From the NCBI RefSeq assembly GCF_033807715.1, contig NC_084606.1, positions 39,192,767-39,256,766 of the forward strand: a DNA stretch of 64,000 nucleotides, written 5' to 3'. The stretch's first letter is position 1, and every line of letters starts with the position of its first letter. The notes beneath the pieces were generated by a model. The model searched no databases. It saw nothing but the letters and a program-made list of their open reading frames with translations, and was not told where the DNA came from. Shown in pieces: positions 11,206-21,930 of this stretch. Position numbers and translations under genes: made by a program. Origin of the DNA: Cololabis saira. Lineage: Eukaryota; Chordata; Actinopteri; Beloniformes; Belonidae.

Positions 11206-11404
11206 CAGTGGTCTTCAGCCCTGGTCCTCAGGACCCCTGTCCTGCATGTTTTAGATATTTCCCCTCAGCTCCCTGATATAAATGACTGTCATTAACAGAC
11301 TTGTGCAGACCTGGATGACAAGCTGATGACGACCATTAATTAGAATCAGGTGTGATGATGCAAGGAAACATCTAAAACATGCAGGACAGGGTTGGGGACC
11401 CCTG
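11206..11404. mobile_element. hAT-type MITE nested in the 11032-12243 element
   Basis: It starts CAGTGGTCTTCAGCCCTGG, ends GGGGACCCCTG, and contains AACATCTAAAACATGCAGGAC, as does the relative at 8358-8582. Flanks CCGTATAC and CTGAATAC agree at 6 of 8 positions, a decayed TSD. Confidence 0.75.
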
Positions 11405-11802
11405 CTGAATACAATCATGTATTGTCCTAGTGGCGTTTCAACTTTATTCAGAGGCTGTAAATCTCCAACATTGTAGTGCATTATCAATTTGTCTACCTGT
11501 CACTGGGAAATCAGACCTCTTGGTCTTTCTGGGAACTTTTTTGATTGTTAAGGACTCGCAGATATTTTCTCCCACTGGACGGATGCTTTAACTCCACATG
11601 ACGTTTCAAATGTGAAGTTGACGAGGCAGACGCTCAGACTTGTTTTCCAGCGCAGGTGGACATAATTTGCACAGAAAGGTTAGTTTCCTACCGTCAGACT
11701 CTTTGGGAGACGATGTGTAAAATTCCCGCAGATAATGATAAGCGGATCATCATCTGACGGCTCGCTGAGGCTGCGTCTGCAACGTCTCTCTTCACCTGTC
11801 AA

Positions 11803-11920
11803 GGCTGATTTATGGTTCAGCGTTAAATCGACGGCGAAGACTACGGCGTAAGGCACGCGGCGACGCGAACCATACAGTCCGCACGCCACGTACGTAGGTG
11901 TAACGCGGAACCATAAATCA
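11803..11920. mobile_element. Short palindromic MITE (TGATTTATGGTTC ends)
   Basis: It begins GGCTGATTTATGGTTCAGCG and ends CGCGGAACCATAAATCA, inverted copies of each other, with a core rich in CG and GGCGACGCG. Partial relatives occur near 25262 and 36180-36270. Such ends are seen in Harbinger-like fish MITEs; the assignment is inferred. Confidence 0.6.
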
Positions 11921-12482
11921 TCTTACATTTGTAAAGACTGCACCGGGCTCGTCGAGCATTTTAAATGTGCGCGCCGGCCGCTGGTGAAATAAGAAAGATT
12001 TTTCCGTAATAATTGGACCTAAACAGTGAAGCTGCAACTCACATAATCTGAACAGTTCAAATTCCAGTTCATGATCTGCAGAATGAACAAGTTCACGTTC
12101 AAGTTCTTTATGTGTAAATATGTTGCGTTCAGTTCAACGTTCTCACAGAAATGAACGTGTTCAATGAACGTGTTCAATGAACGCGTTCATTTGAACGCGT
12201 TCATTTGAACGCGTTCATTTGAACGCGTTCATGCACAACACTGTCCAGGACACATGTGGGCTGCTGTTAACCCAAACATGTTGTAGCCAGTCTACATTCA
12301 CCAGTGGATGAGCTGCGTGTTTCCATGCAGGGCCAGTGTCTGCTGGCGGTCATTAGACCAAGATACTTAACTTGTAGTTAGGAAACAGCCACATTTCAAA
12401 CAAAGACAGAGTAACTTCACTCTTCTTCCTATTACTATTGGCTATTACTCCTGGAGGAGTAATAGCCTCCTGGAGGAGTAAT

Positions 12483-13583
12483 AGCCCAGATATACTTGCT
12501 GTTGGTTCTTGCGTTCACGTCCGTTCGCGTCTGTTCTCGTGCAGCACCAACTGCAACGTCGCTCGCGTAGTACGTGAGGAGAGCGCATCGTACCGGCGGT
12601 AACCGATAGGGGGCAGTAACCGATAGGGGGCAGTAACCGATAGGGGGCAGTAAGCAGAGCAACAGTTGGAAAAGTGATGAATTATTTAGTAGCAGCGGTA
12701 GTAGCAGTATCAGATTAGAACAACGAACAAGTTAACATGACACCATTGGATGAAGAGGAGATTATAACATTGCTTTGGTTGCGATCTCGGTAAAGGAAAC
12801 GGTGCCAGCGACCTCCACGTCACTTGTTGTCAGCTGGTATCAGACCGGGACCAGCTGGTATCAGACCGGGACCAGCTGGTATCTGGAGCAGCTGGTACCG
12901 GGACCAGCTGGTATCAGACCGGGACCAGCTGGTATCTGGAGCAGCTGGTACCGGGACCAGCTGGTATCAGACCGGGACCAGCCGGTATCAGACCGGAACC
13001 AGCTGGTATCAGACCAGCCGGTATCAGACCGGAACCAGCTGGTATCAGACCAGCCGGTATCAGACCGGGACCAGCTGGTATCAAACCGGGACCAGCTGGT
13101 ATCAGACCGGGACCAGCTGGTATCAGACCAGGACCAGCTGGTATCAGACCAGGACCAGCTGGTATCAGACCAGGACCAGCTGGTATCAGACCAGCTGGTA
13201 TCAGACCGGGACCAGCTGGTATCAGACCAGCCGGTATCAGACCGGGACCAGCTGGTATCAGACCGGGACCAGCTGGTATCAGACCAGCTGGTACCAGACC
13301 GGGACCAGCTGGTATCAGACCGGGACCAGCTGGTATCAGACCAGCTGGTATCAGACCAGCTGGTATCAGACCGGGACCAGCTGGTATCAGACCAGCTGGT
13401 ACCAGACCGGGACCAGCTGGTATCAGACCGGGACCAGCACCACTCGCGTCCAGAGCCAGAACCGCAGGTCGCTACGCGTTCAGTGTCTTTTTGAGAACGT
13501 GCACGTCGATGCATCAAATGAACGCAGGGTACGCGTGGCGGCCATGACCCGTACGCGGTCTGAACTGCAAGTATATCTGGGCT
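12483..13583. mobile_element. DNA transposon with 17-bp TIR carrying minisatellites
   Basis: Left end AGCCCAGATATACTTGC (12483-12499) is the exact inverse of the right end GCAAGTATATCTGGGCT (13567-13583). CG-rich subterminal sequences follow on both sides (TTCGCGTCTGTTCTCG; GTACGCGTGGCGGCC). The interior holds a 17-bp repeat, TAACCGATAGGGGGCAG, present three times at 12598-12653, and the 21/15-bp array. The right end is only 21 bp from the donor of the repeat-12 exon. TSD and superfamily are not resolved. Confidence 0.78.
12830..13438. repeat. 21/15-bp minisatellite inside the 12483-13583 transposon
   Basis: Units are ACCAGCTGGTATCAGACCGGG (21 bp) or its 15-bp short form, ACCAGCTGGTATCAG, mixed in about 30 copies. 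Both lengths are multiples of three, so long open frames persist: 239 and 257 codons on the plus strand and 218 on the minus strand, reading as simple repeats such as SDRDQLV, QTGTSWY and SWSRSDT. I regard these as artefacts, not genes. Confidence 0.93.
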
Positions 13584-13604
13584 CTAACGGGGCGTGACAG
13601 GCAC

Positions 13605-13703
13605 CTCTGTAATGGCCTGGATGGAGGCTCCATATTTGACCAGCAGCTCCATCACTTTTACTCGGTTCTTCTTACAGGCTATGTGCAGGGGTGTGAAGCC
13701 GTT
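13605..13703 (-). CDS. ank2: ankyrin-2 exon, ankyrin repeat 12
   Basis: A 99-bp phase-0 exon encoding [20 protein letters not shown] through [13 protein letters not shown]. Acceptor is cctccacag and donor is GAG|gtgcct. [12 protein letters not shown] matches ANK2, where ANK1 has a KTGASIDAVTE-type ending. The following intron is transposon-derived from 21 bp onward. Confidence 0.97.
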
Positions 13704-13803
13704 CTGTGGAGGAGACAAGGGACAAAACAGATTCTGAAACATCAGCGGGACAGCAGAGATGTGCCCCAAACGGACCAAGTCGCGCGGTTGCCTCGACACC
13801 TAC

Positions 13804-14001
13804 CAACGCCCTGGCGTTAGGATTGGCCCTCTTGTCCAGCAGCAGTTTGGTGACTCGGTAGTGACCACAGTGAGCCGCCACATGCAACGCCGTCAAGTAG
13901 TCCAACGTGACATCGTCAACGGGGGCCTTGTGTTGCAGGAGATGTTTGACGCAGTCCACGTGGTCTCCTTGTGCTGCCATGTGAAGAGGAGACAGCCCGT
14001 T
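13804..14001 (-). CDS. ank2: ankyrin-2 exon, ankyrin repeats 10-11
   Basis: A 198-bp phase-0 exon with two repeats. It begins [20 protein letters not shown], continues with [20 protein letters not shown] and ends [10 protein letters not shown]. Acceptor is ctcttgcag; donor is TTG|gtaggt. The DDVTLDYLT and [14 protein letters not shown] segments are ANK2-specific. The acceptor lies 30 bp from an L2 LINE end. Confidence 0.97.
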
Positions 14002-14031
14002 CTGCAAGAGCGACAGAGGCCGTCCGGTTTA

Positions 14032-15125
14032 GGCAAGGCAAGTTTATTTATATAGCACAATTCAACACAAGGTAATTCAAAGTGCTTTACATTGACATTA
14101 AAAGCAGCAAGACATAATTAGACAGTAAATAACAAATAAGATTGAATAAAATTATGAATAAGATGATAAGAAAAGAAGTAAAATAATAAAAAGCACAAGC
14201 TGTTAAAAATAAGGGCAGTAGAGTCCAGCAGGTAAGTATTTAATTTAGGAGTACGCTTGAGTAAACAGTAATGTAAAGATGCCATTGCAATAATCCAACC
14301 TACTAATGAATGCATGAATACGTTTTTCCATGTCTTGTTTAGAGAGAAACCCCTTAATTCTAGCAATGTTTTTTAGGTGGTAATAGGCAGATTTGGTGAT
14401 AAACTTTAGATGGCTGTTGAAGTTCAGGTCTGAGTCAATAATTACACCAAGATTTCTGGCTTGATTTGTAGCTGTCAATGACATGGAGCCAAGGTGAGCG
14501 CTGATCTTTTCCCTTTCATTTTTAGGGCCAAAAATGATCACCTCTGTCTTTTCTGCATTTAGCTGGAGAAAATTCTGGCACATCCACTCATTGATTTGGT
14601 GAATACAGTTACTCAATGAGAGTAGGGGACTGTAGTCATGTGGTGACACTGAAATATAAAGCTGTGTGTCATCGGCGTAATAGGAAATAGGAAATGTTGT
14701 GATGTTCCATAATCTGAGCTAGGGGTAGCATATAGATGTTGAATAGAAGCGGTCCGAGAATAGACCCTTGAGGAACCCCACATGTGATCTTGGTTCTCTC
14801 AGACTCATGGTTTCCAATTGACACAAAAAAGGCCCTATCTTGCAAGTAAGATTTAAACCATTGAAGCACAGTGCCGGTAAGTCCCACCCACTTTTCCAGT
14901 CTGCTGAGAAGAATGTTATGATCAACTGTGTCGAATGCTGCACTGAGATCCAATAATACCAGAACAGAGGATTTGCCTGCATCATTATTCAGATGATTTT
15001 TTTTGTGGAGAAAACTGGTTGGACTGGAAGTAAATAAGCCAAAGATGATGTTATCATGCGGCTCTGCGGACCAGGGGGTATGCGGTCCTTCACCCTTCAA
15101 GCTCCAGCCCCCCTGACTACTGTTC
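14032..15125 (-). mobile_element. L2-clade LINE, 5'-truncated, broken reverse transcriptase
   Basis: Minus-strand coding remains of a non-LTR reverse transcriptase: LLDLSAAFDTVDHNIL, then CGVPQGSILGPLLFNIYMLP, then YADDTQLYISV, then LQLNAEKTEVIIFGP. These are RT fingers/palm motifs, with the YADD catalytic box at 14668-14679. A tandem copy of ATAGGAA (14680-14693) just before YADD shifts the frame, so the element is a pseudogene. The 3' end reads GTGCTATATAAATAAACTTG CCTTGCC, the common L2 tail of fish. The 5' end and endonuclease domain are missing. Confidence 0.85.
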
Positions 15126-15306
15126 GTCTCCTGCTTTACTGCTTTTGTGAATGTTGGGCATCCAGTATCAATACCAGTAACCTAAGCTCTCGCAATGAAG
15201 GAAGCTGTGGCCTTCGCTAACGTTACACACATGAATGAAGCATCATTCAGCGAGTATGGGGGGTCATGTGGAGCGTGATGACGGGTGTCCTGAACAACGG
15301 ACCCAC

Positions 15307-15405
15307 CTTGGTTCTGGCCAGCAGCGGCGCTCCTCTCTCCAGCAGAAGCTCCACGGCCGTCTCGTGTCCACTCCGGGCCGCGCAGTGGAGGGGAGTCAGC
15401 CCGTC
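15307..15405 (-). CDS. ank2: ankyrin-2 exon, ankyrin repeat 9
   Basis: A 99-bp phase-0 exon encoding [20 protein letters not shown] through [13 protein letters not shown]. Acceptor is tccgtag; donor is AAG|gtgggt. The [10 protein letters not shown] ending is ankyrin-2-like. Its 5' neighbour is a hAT element beginning at 15504. Confidence 0.97.
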
Positions 15406-15503
15406 CTACGGAGCACACAAGTCCGCTGTTAAAGACGGAGGCTAAACACGAGACATCATCAGCTGCTTCAGTGCTGTCAGGCGGCTGCTAGGTCAGACTA
15501 CAT

Positions 15504-17117
15504 CGGGGGTCGGCAAACCCGCGGCTCTTTAGCACCGCCCTAGTGGCTCCCTGGAGCTTTTTCAAAAATGTTTGACCTTTTTTTTCTTCCTTTTCCTCTT
15601 CTTTTTTTTCCTTTTTTTATCATTTTTTCCTTTTTTTCTTATTTTTTTTCTTCCTTTTTTATCCTTTTTCTCTTCTTTTTTTCCTTTTTTCTTCATTTTT
15701 TTTCCTTTTTTCTCTTTTTTTCCTTCATTTTTTTTCCTTTTTTTCTCTTTTTTTTCTTCCTTTTTTTCCTTTTTTTCTTCTCTTTTTTTCCTTTTTTTTT
15801 TTCTTTTTCTTCTTTTTTTCCTTTTTTTCTCTCTTTAGCGCCACCCTAGTCGCTCCTGGAGCTTTTTCAAACATGTTTAAAAATGGAAATGGAATGGGGG
15901 AGGGAAATATATTTTTTGTTTTAATGTGGTTTCTGTAGGAGGACAAACATGACACGAACATTCTTAACGTTTTCCAATGCTGTAAAAATGTGTAGAATAA
16001 ATATTTGTTAACAAAGATTTGCATCAGAGCCACGCGTTTCTACCAGCAGGGCGGCGCCGGGCAGGTGGCTGTTGGAAACTAACCGGCCAAAGGGATTGTT
16101 TGCGAAGGGAAAAAGAGAAAAATAACCGAGGAGAAAAGAGGATTCAACTTTTCTTGGACCGAATCATTTGCGTTCATTGCAGACCTATTTGTAGACTTCA
16201 AAAAACAAGACTGAGATAATCCAGACTCTCTCCGCTAACACAGTGAAGGAAAGCGCCTTTAAAACGGCAGCAACATCAACGATCAGCAAATCAAGGACAT
16301 AAATTCATCTCCAGCACAATCAATTATTGTGTTGAGTCATGTGATGTGATGGATATTGAGCAGACTTTTATGCAGGTATGTGAACTCTTATGTATTTGTA
16401 GCCAACTTAGTCTTTTTGATAGGCTAATATAACTAATATAGATACATACAGCATGTGTTGTCTTCATTCTAAGGCTTATACAAGACTTTTCATTTCTTGC
16501 GGCTTTTTGCGGCTTATTCAATGGAATTAACTATTTATTTATTTAATTATCGAACATTCAAATTATTAGTCAAGCAACATCTTTTGAATCAGTACAAGTA
16601 AAATGATAGAATATTTAAATAGAGATCACTTAAACCAGCAGCTGCTGAGACTGATATCTGACATGCTGGAAATGGAAACATAGTTGGTTATGACTGTTGT
16701 TGAATGTTTTTTTTCTTTATTAGATCGGTTGTGAAGTTCTAGACTGCAAATTAAATGAAATTGTGGACTGCTTTTTAGACTTTTTAACGACCTCAGATGA
16801 ACTCTTAACTGTGCAGTGTTTTTGTTTAGTTTTGTGTTTTGTTCTCATTTCACTGTCTTCATTTTGTGGAATGTCTCTGCTTTTTTGCAGAGTATTTTTA
16901 ATTTGATATTCTCTTTATCTAGTGGAAATGTATTTGGTTTTGCTTTCATTATGTTATGTTTAGTACTGTATTGTTTTAAAATGTTGGGGGACCCCAGGAA
17001 GAATATCTGCAGTCCTGCTGTAGCTAATGGGGATCATAATTAAACAATTAAACATGTTTGTTTTTAGGTTTTTTGGTCCAATATGGCTCTTTCAACATTT
17101 TGGGTTACCGACCCCTG
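15504..17117 (+). mobile_element. hAT-type DNA element with GGGGTCGGCAACCC ends, copy 1
   Basis: Left end CGGGGGTCGGCAAACCCGCG and right end GGGTTACCGACCCCTG are inverted repeats. The flanks GACTACAT and GCCTAGAT agree at 6 of 8 bases. Internal blocks GCGGCTCTTTAGCACCGCC and GGAGCTTTTTCAAAAATG are shared with the copy at 30851-31779. Part of that block recurs at about 15828-15875, so the copy contains an internal duplication. No transposase is detected. Confidence 0.8.
15568..15836 (+). repeat. Long polypyrimidine tract (T/C-rich)
   Basis: About 270 bases almost entirely of T and C, built from irregular CTTTTTTTCC-like units inside the hAT element. The shadow frames (F/L/S-rich, or K/E-rich on the minus strand) are compositional. 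On the ank2 sense strand this is a polypurine tract. Confidence 0.9.
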
Positions 17118-17419
17118 GCCTAGATGATGAGCGTGTCAGAATCCGATAACAGCTAATAACAGCTATCTGGCATCATGTCACCATGTAATCCTCCTGATGT
17201 CCAGCTCCGCTGGAAACGACAGCACGCCACATCTGCCGTGGTTATTGGACTAATGTGGTCGCTGCTGCGGATGTAACAGGTGTTGTAACACCTGTTGGTA
17301 AATTTCTAGGTAGTGTAAACTCTAGTGTGTTAGAGTCAGTATTCATAGTTGCAGCTATAGAACAAGACTATAATAGTTAGTCTCAAACATAGCTTGGTGG
17401 TAGATATGCTGCTATAGGC

Positions 17420-17820
17420 TTATGCTGCCGGGGGCACCGACATGATCCGCTGGGCGGTGCCTCTCACCCTTCCCTTCCTCTCTTCTCCATTTCCATTTTT
17501 ATTTATCATAAGTATCTCATAGCTATCATTTTTGTCCATCGTTCCTGTAGTTTCTTGTGCTGGCCCCCCTTTTTCTCTCTTTTGTGCATGTTTGCAGGCC
17601 GGAGCTTCAGGAGCTGCATTCTGGCCTGCGGTCCCGGTCCCCCCCCCCCTCTGGTCATCCCGTTGCTGCTTCCACCTGCCTGGGGTCTCCCCCCCTCTGG
17701 TCATCCCATTGCTGCTTCCACCTGCCTGCGGTCACCCCCCACCCATGTTCTGGGTCTCTGGAAAGCCCCTAGAGACAACTTTTGTTGTATCAGACGCTAT
17801 ACAAATAAAATTGAATTGAA
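17420..17820 (+). mobile_element. L2-like LINE 3' region with internal tandem repeat
   Basis: It ends CAGACGCTATACAAATAAAATTG AATTGAACTG, preceded by GGGTCTCTGGAAAGCCCCTAGAGACAAC, the usual 3' end of a fish L2-like LINE; the same tail is at 53020-53176. It contains a short duplication of GGTCATCCCGTTGCTGCTTC CACCTGCCTG, the unit that is more amplified at 52660-52830. The end is 30 bp from the donor of the repeat-8 exon. Confidence 0.72.
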
Positions 17821-17850
17821 CTGAAAAAACATGGTCTTGGTTGCACTCAC

Positions 17851-17949
17851 CCGAGTTTTAGCATCGATCTGAGAGCCGCGGTCCAGTAACAGGCGAACCA
17901 TGTTGGTGTTTCCACGCTTGGAGGCCACGTGTAGAGGTGTGATCCCGTT
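17851..17949 (-). CDS. ank2: ankyrin-2 exon, ankyrin repeat 8
   Basis: A 99-bp phase-0 exon encoding [20 protein letters not shown] through [13 protein letters not shown]. Acceptor is ctcctcag; donor is CGG|gtgagt. It matches the eighth repeat of ankyrins ([16 protein letters not shown]). Confidence 0.97.
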
Positions 17950-18335
17950 CTGAGGAGAGAACATCTCACTCACTTACATGCATGTCACAATATACACACA
18001 ATATACACACAAACCGTGATATCGGACCCCAACCCTTCTGAGACGGGGGTCAGCATCAGCCCCAATATCAAAACAAGTCCAAAAATAGATCCCTACGATT
18101 GAAAGATTTCTAAAAAGTTAATTAAATAAAAGGTTTCAGAACAACGATTCAACAACCTTTGTGACACACAAAGTTGACTGTACTTGCAAAATGTATTATT
18201 TACATACAAAAAATTAAGTAGTTTATACATAGAGTAGTCTTTCTTGATCTACATAATAATCTCATGCAAAAAGTTGCCTTAATTTTTTAAAGTAGATCAA
18301 GCACAATACTTCAGAGTGTTCACTTGTCAGCTCAC
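17950..18335. other. Short intron, no recognised element
   Basis: A 386-bp intron between the repeat-7 and repeat-8 exons. It is AT-rich, with no repeat or coding signal that I recognise. Confidence 0.6.
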
Positions 18336-18434
18336 CCTGGCCGTGAAGTCTACGGCGGCTCCTCGGTTCAGCAGCAGCGTGGCCACGTTGACGTTCCCGT
18401 AGTGGGCGGCGATGTGAAGGGGCGTGAACCCGCT
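18336..18434 (-). CDS. ank2: ankyrin-2 exon, ankyrin repeat 7
   Basis: A 99-bp phase-0 exon encoding [20 protein letters not shown] through [13 protein letters not shown]. Acceptor is tgttccag, immediately preceded on the minus strand by a (GT)n tract; donor is AGG|gtgagc. [21 protein letters not shown] is identical in type to ANK2. Confidence 0.97.
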
Positions 18435-18437
18435 CTG

Positions 18438-18438
18438 G

Positions 18439-18483
<45 letters not shown>
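18438..18483. repeat. (CA)n microsatellite at an exon acceptor
   Basis: A run of about 22 CA dinucleotides begins 3-4 bases from the acceptor AG of the repeat-7 exon. On the sense strand it is (TG)n and occupies the place of the polypyrimidine tract. Confidence 0.95.
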
Positions 18484-18484
<1 letters not shown>

Positions 18485-18699
18485 GTCACCATCAGCGTTT
18501 CCCCAGTTCTGAACTCTGCCCCTCGCCTCTCCCACCACACATCCCAGCATGCAGCAGTCACATGAAGGATCCACAGTGAACCAACGTAAACTGGAAAAAA
18601 AGGATTTTTAACTTGTGCAAGTTTGATGATGTAGAAACCCTAAACACAAATTCACTCACACACTCACACGCAGTACTGGAGTTGAGGGGGGATGAGGGG

Positions 18700-20105
18700 G
18701 GATGGCATCCCCCCCCTGAAATAAAAATGGTCCAAATCATCCCCCCCTGAAATAAAAACGGTCCAAATCATCCCCCCTGAAATAAAAACGGTCCAAATCA
18801 TCCCCCCTGAAATAAAAACGGTCCAAATCATCCCCCTGAAATAAAAACGGTCCAAATCATCCCCCCTGAAATAAAAACGGTCCAAATCATCCCCCCCTGA
18901 AATAAAAACGGTCCAAATCATCCCCCCCTGAAATAAAAACGGTCCAAATCATCCCCCCTGAAATAAAAACGATCCAAATCATCCCCCCTGAAATAAAAAC
19001 GGTCCAAATCATCCCCCCTGAAATAAAAACGGTCCAAATCATCCCCCCCTGAAATAAAAACGATCCAAATCATCCCCCCTGAAATAAAAACGGTCCAAAT
19101 CATCCCCCCTGAAATAAAAACGTTCCAAATCATCCCCCCTGAAATAAAAATGGTCCAAATCATCCCCCCTGAAATAAAAACGGTCCAAATCATCCCCCCT
19201 GAAATAAAAACGGTCCAAATCATCCCCCCTGAAATAAAAACGATCCAAATCATCCCCCCCTGAAATAAAAACGTTCCAAATCATCCCCCCTGAAATAAAA
19301 ATGGTCCAAATCATCCCCCCTGAAATAAAAACGGTCCAAATCATCCCCCCTGAAATAAAAACGATCCAAATCATCCCCCCCTGAAATAAAAACGGTCCAA
19401 ATCATCCCCCCCTGAAATAAAAACGGTCCAAATCATCCCCCCTGAAATAAAAATGGTCCAAATCATCCCCCCCCGAAATAAAAACGGTCCAAATCATCCC
19501 CCCTGAAATAAAAACGATCCAAATCATCCCCCCTGAAATAAAAACGGTCCAAATCATCCCCCCTGAAATAAAAACGTTCCAAATCATCCCCCCTGAAATA
19601 AAAATGGTCCAAATCATCCCCCCTGAAATAAAAACGGTCCAAATCATCCCCCCTGAAATAAAAACGATCCAAATCATCCCCCCCTGAAATAAAAACGTTC
19701 CAAATCATCCCCCCTGAAATAAAAACGGTCCAAATCATCCCCCCTGAAATAAAAACGGTCCAAATCATCCCCCCCTGAAATAAAAACGGTCCAAATCATC
19801 CCCCCTGAAATAAAAATGGTCCAAATCATCCCCCCTGAAATAAAAACGGTCCAAATCATCCCCCCTGAAATAAAAACGATCCAAATCATCCCCCCCTGAA
19901 ATAAAAACGGTCCAAATCATCCCCCCTGAAATAAAAACGGTCCAAATCATCCCCCCCTGAAATAAAAACAGTCCAAATCATCCCCCCTGAAATAAAAACG
20001 TTCCAAATCATCCCCCCTGAAATAAAAATGGTCCAAATCATCCCCCCTGAAATAAAAACGGTCCAAATCATCCCCCCCTGAAATAAAAACGGTCCAAATC
20101 ATGCC
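18700..20105 (-). repeat. ~30-bp minisatellite of the hAT family, about 45 units
   Basis: Units read CCTGAAATAAAAACGGTCCA + AATCATCCCC, with 29-32 bp length set by the number of Cs. ACGG, ACGA, ACGT, ATGG and ACAG variants recur in ordered blocks, showing block-wise duplication. The minus-strand frames (repeated MIWTVFISGG or DDLDRFYFRG) are periodic artefacts. Confidence 0.95.
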
Positions 20106-20225
20106 CCCTGTAAAACTGCCATCCCTCCTTTCCATCCCTTATGTCATTTCATCAATGAATGTGGTTTTACTGATATTTCAACATTTAGAGTCATCACCAG
20201 AAAAATAACACCAGAAAAATAACTT

Positions 20226-20400
20226 ATTTGACAATTTTCACCTTTTTCAGGTAAATTTTCACTTGAAATAAGTAGAAAAATCTGCCAGTGGGACAAGATT
20301 TATCTTCTCATTACAAGCAAAAAAATCTTGTTCCACTGGCAGATTTTTCTACTTATTTCAAGTGAAAATCTACTTGAAACAGGTGAAAAATGTAGTTTTT
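20226..20400. other. Long imperfect hairpin inside the hAT element
   Basis: The left arm (ACTTGAAATAAGTAGAAAAA and following) pairs with the right arm (TTTTTCTACTTATTTCAAGT). Arms are about 75 bp around a ~20-bp loop. The same hairpin occurs in the copies near 32550-32660, 49290-49440 and 51130-51280. Confidence 0.85.
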
Positions 20401-20795
20401 TCCAGTGATGAGTCTTGTTTTAAGTGTAATGAGATTTTTTTACTAAAATGAGACATTTTAACTAGAAATAAGACAAATATTCTTGTTAAGATTGTGAGTT
20501 TTTGCAGTGATCCATGTTACTTATCCTGTGAAGGACAGAGTCATATTGATAAGTTCAGAAAAGGGTTTTTTATTGTTGTGTTTTGATGTATTTGATGTAA
20601 GCCCAGTGGATATTTAAAGCTTACAGAAGGCTGCATTTAACTGCTGCTATGTCATTCCTGCAGTATTTCTGCACGTGTTTTGGTCACTGCTATTATTTGT
20701 AATATATTATATTATTTGTAATCAGCACAAATTATCTGTCCCCATATGATAAAATCCACCATCCCCCCTGATTTCTTTTTACAACTCCAGTACTG

Positions 20796-21720
<925 letters not shown>

Positions 21721-21721
21721 A

Positions 21722-21930
21722 CAGGACAGTCTCAGAAAATTAGAATATTGTGATTTTGTGTAATGCAAAACACAAATGTCATACATTCTGGATTCATTAC
21801 AAATCAACTGAAATATTGCAAGCCTTTTATTATTTGAATATTGCTGATCATGGCTTACAGCTTAAGAAAACTCAAATATCCTATCTCAAAAAATTTGAAT
21901 ATTCTGGCAATCTTAATCTTAAACTTAAAT
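21722..21930. mobile_element. Tc1/mariner-like MITE, left half
   Basis: It begins CAGGACAGTCTCAGAAAATTA after a TA dinucleotide and continues as in the full copies at 44689 and 48125 up to about GCAATCTTAATCTTAAAC, then similarity stops. Confidence 0.75.

Larger units (their letters stand above)
11032..12243. mobile_element. hAT-type DNA transposon, non-autonomous, perfect 8-bp TSD
   Basis: Ends CAGTGTTGTGCA and TGCACAACACTG are perfect inverted repeats. The 8-bp duplication TCCAGGAC is present at 11024-11031 and 12244-12251. The interior near both ends carries many GTTCA/TGAAC motifs (several GAACGCGTTCAT units at 12178-12232). No transposase is visible. Two smaller elements are nested inside (11206-11404 and 11803-11920). 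Confidence 0.9.
18671..20795 (+). mobile_element. hAT-type element carrying a 30-bp minisatellite, copy 1
   Basis: The ends CAGTACTGGAGTTG and CAACTCCAGTACTG are exact inverted repeats. The flanks CTCACACG and CTCACGCA form an imperfect 8-bp duplication inside a CA-rich target. The left part is a long array (18700-20105). The right part is about 700 bp of AT-rich sequence shared by all four copies in this window. That part includes a hairpin (20226-20400) and a CACTGCAAAAACTC-type stretch known from other fish MITEs. No transposase is present. Confidence 0.88.

Noticed and set aside
12775..13597. Three long frames through the 21/15-bp array taken as genes
   Set aside because: Unit lengths are multiples of three, so open frames are expected in several phases and on both strands.
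18700..20105. CRISPR-like look of the regular ~30-bp direct repeat
   Set aside because: Units are contiguous with no unique spacers, the genome is animal, and the array belongs to a hAT element.
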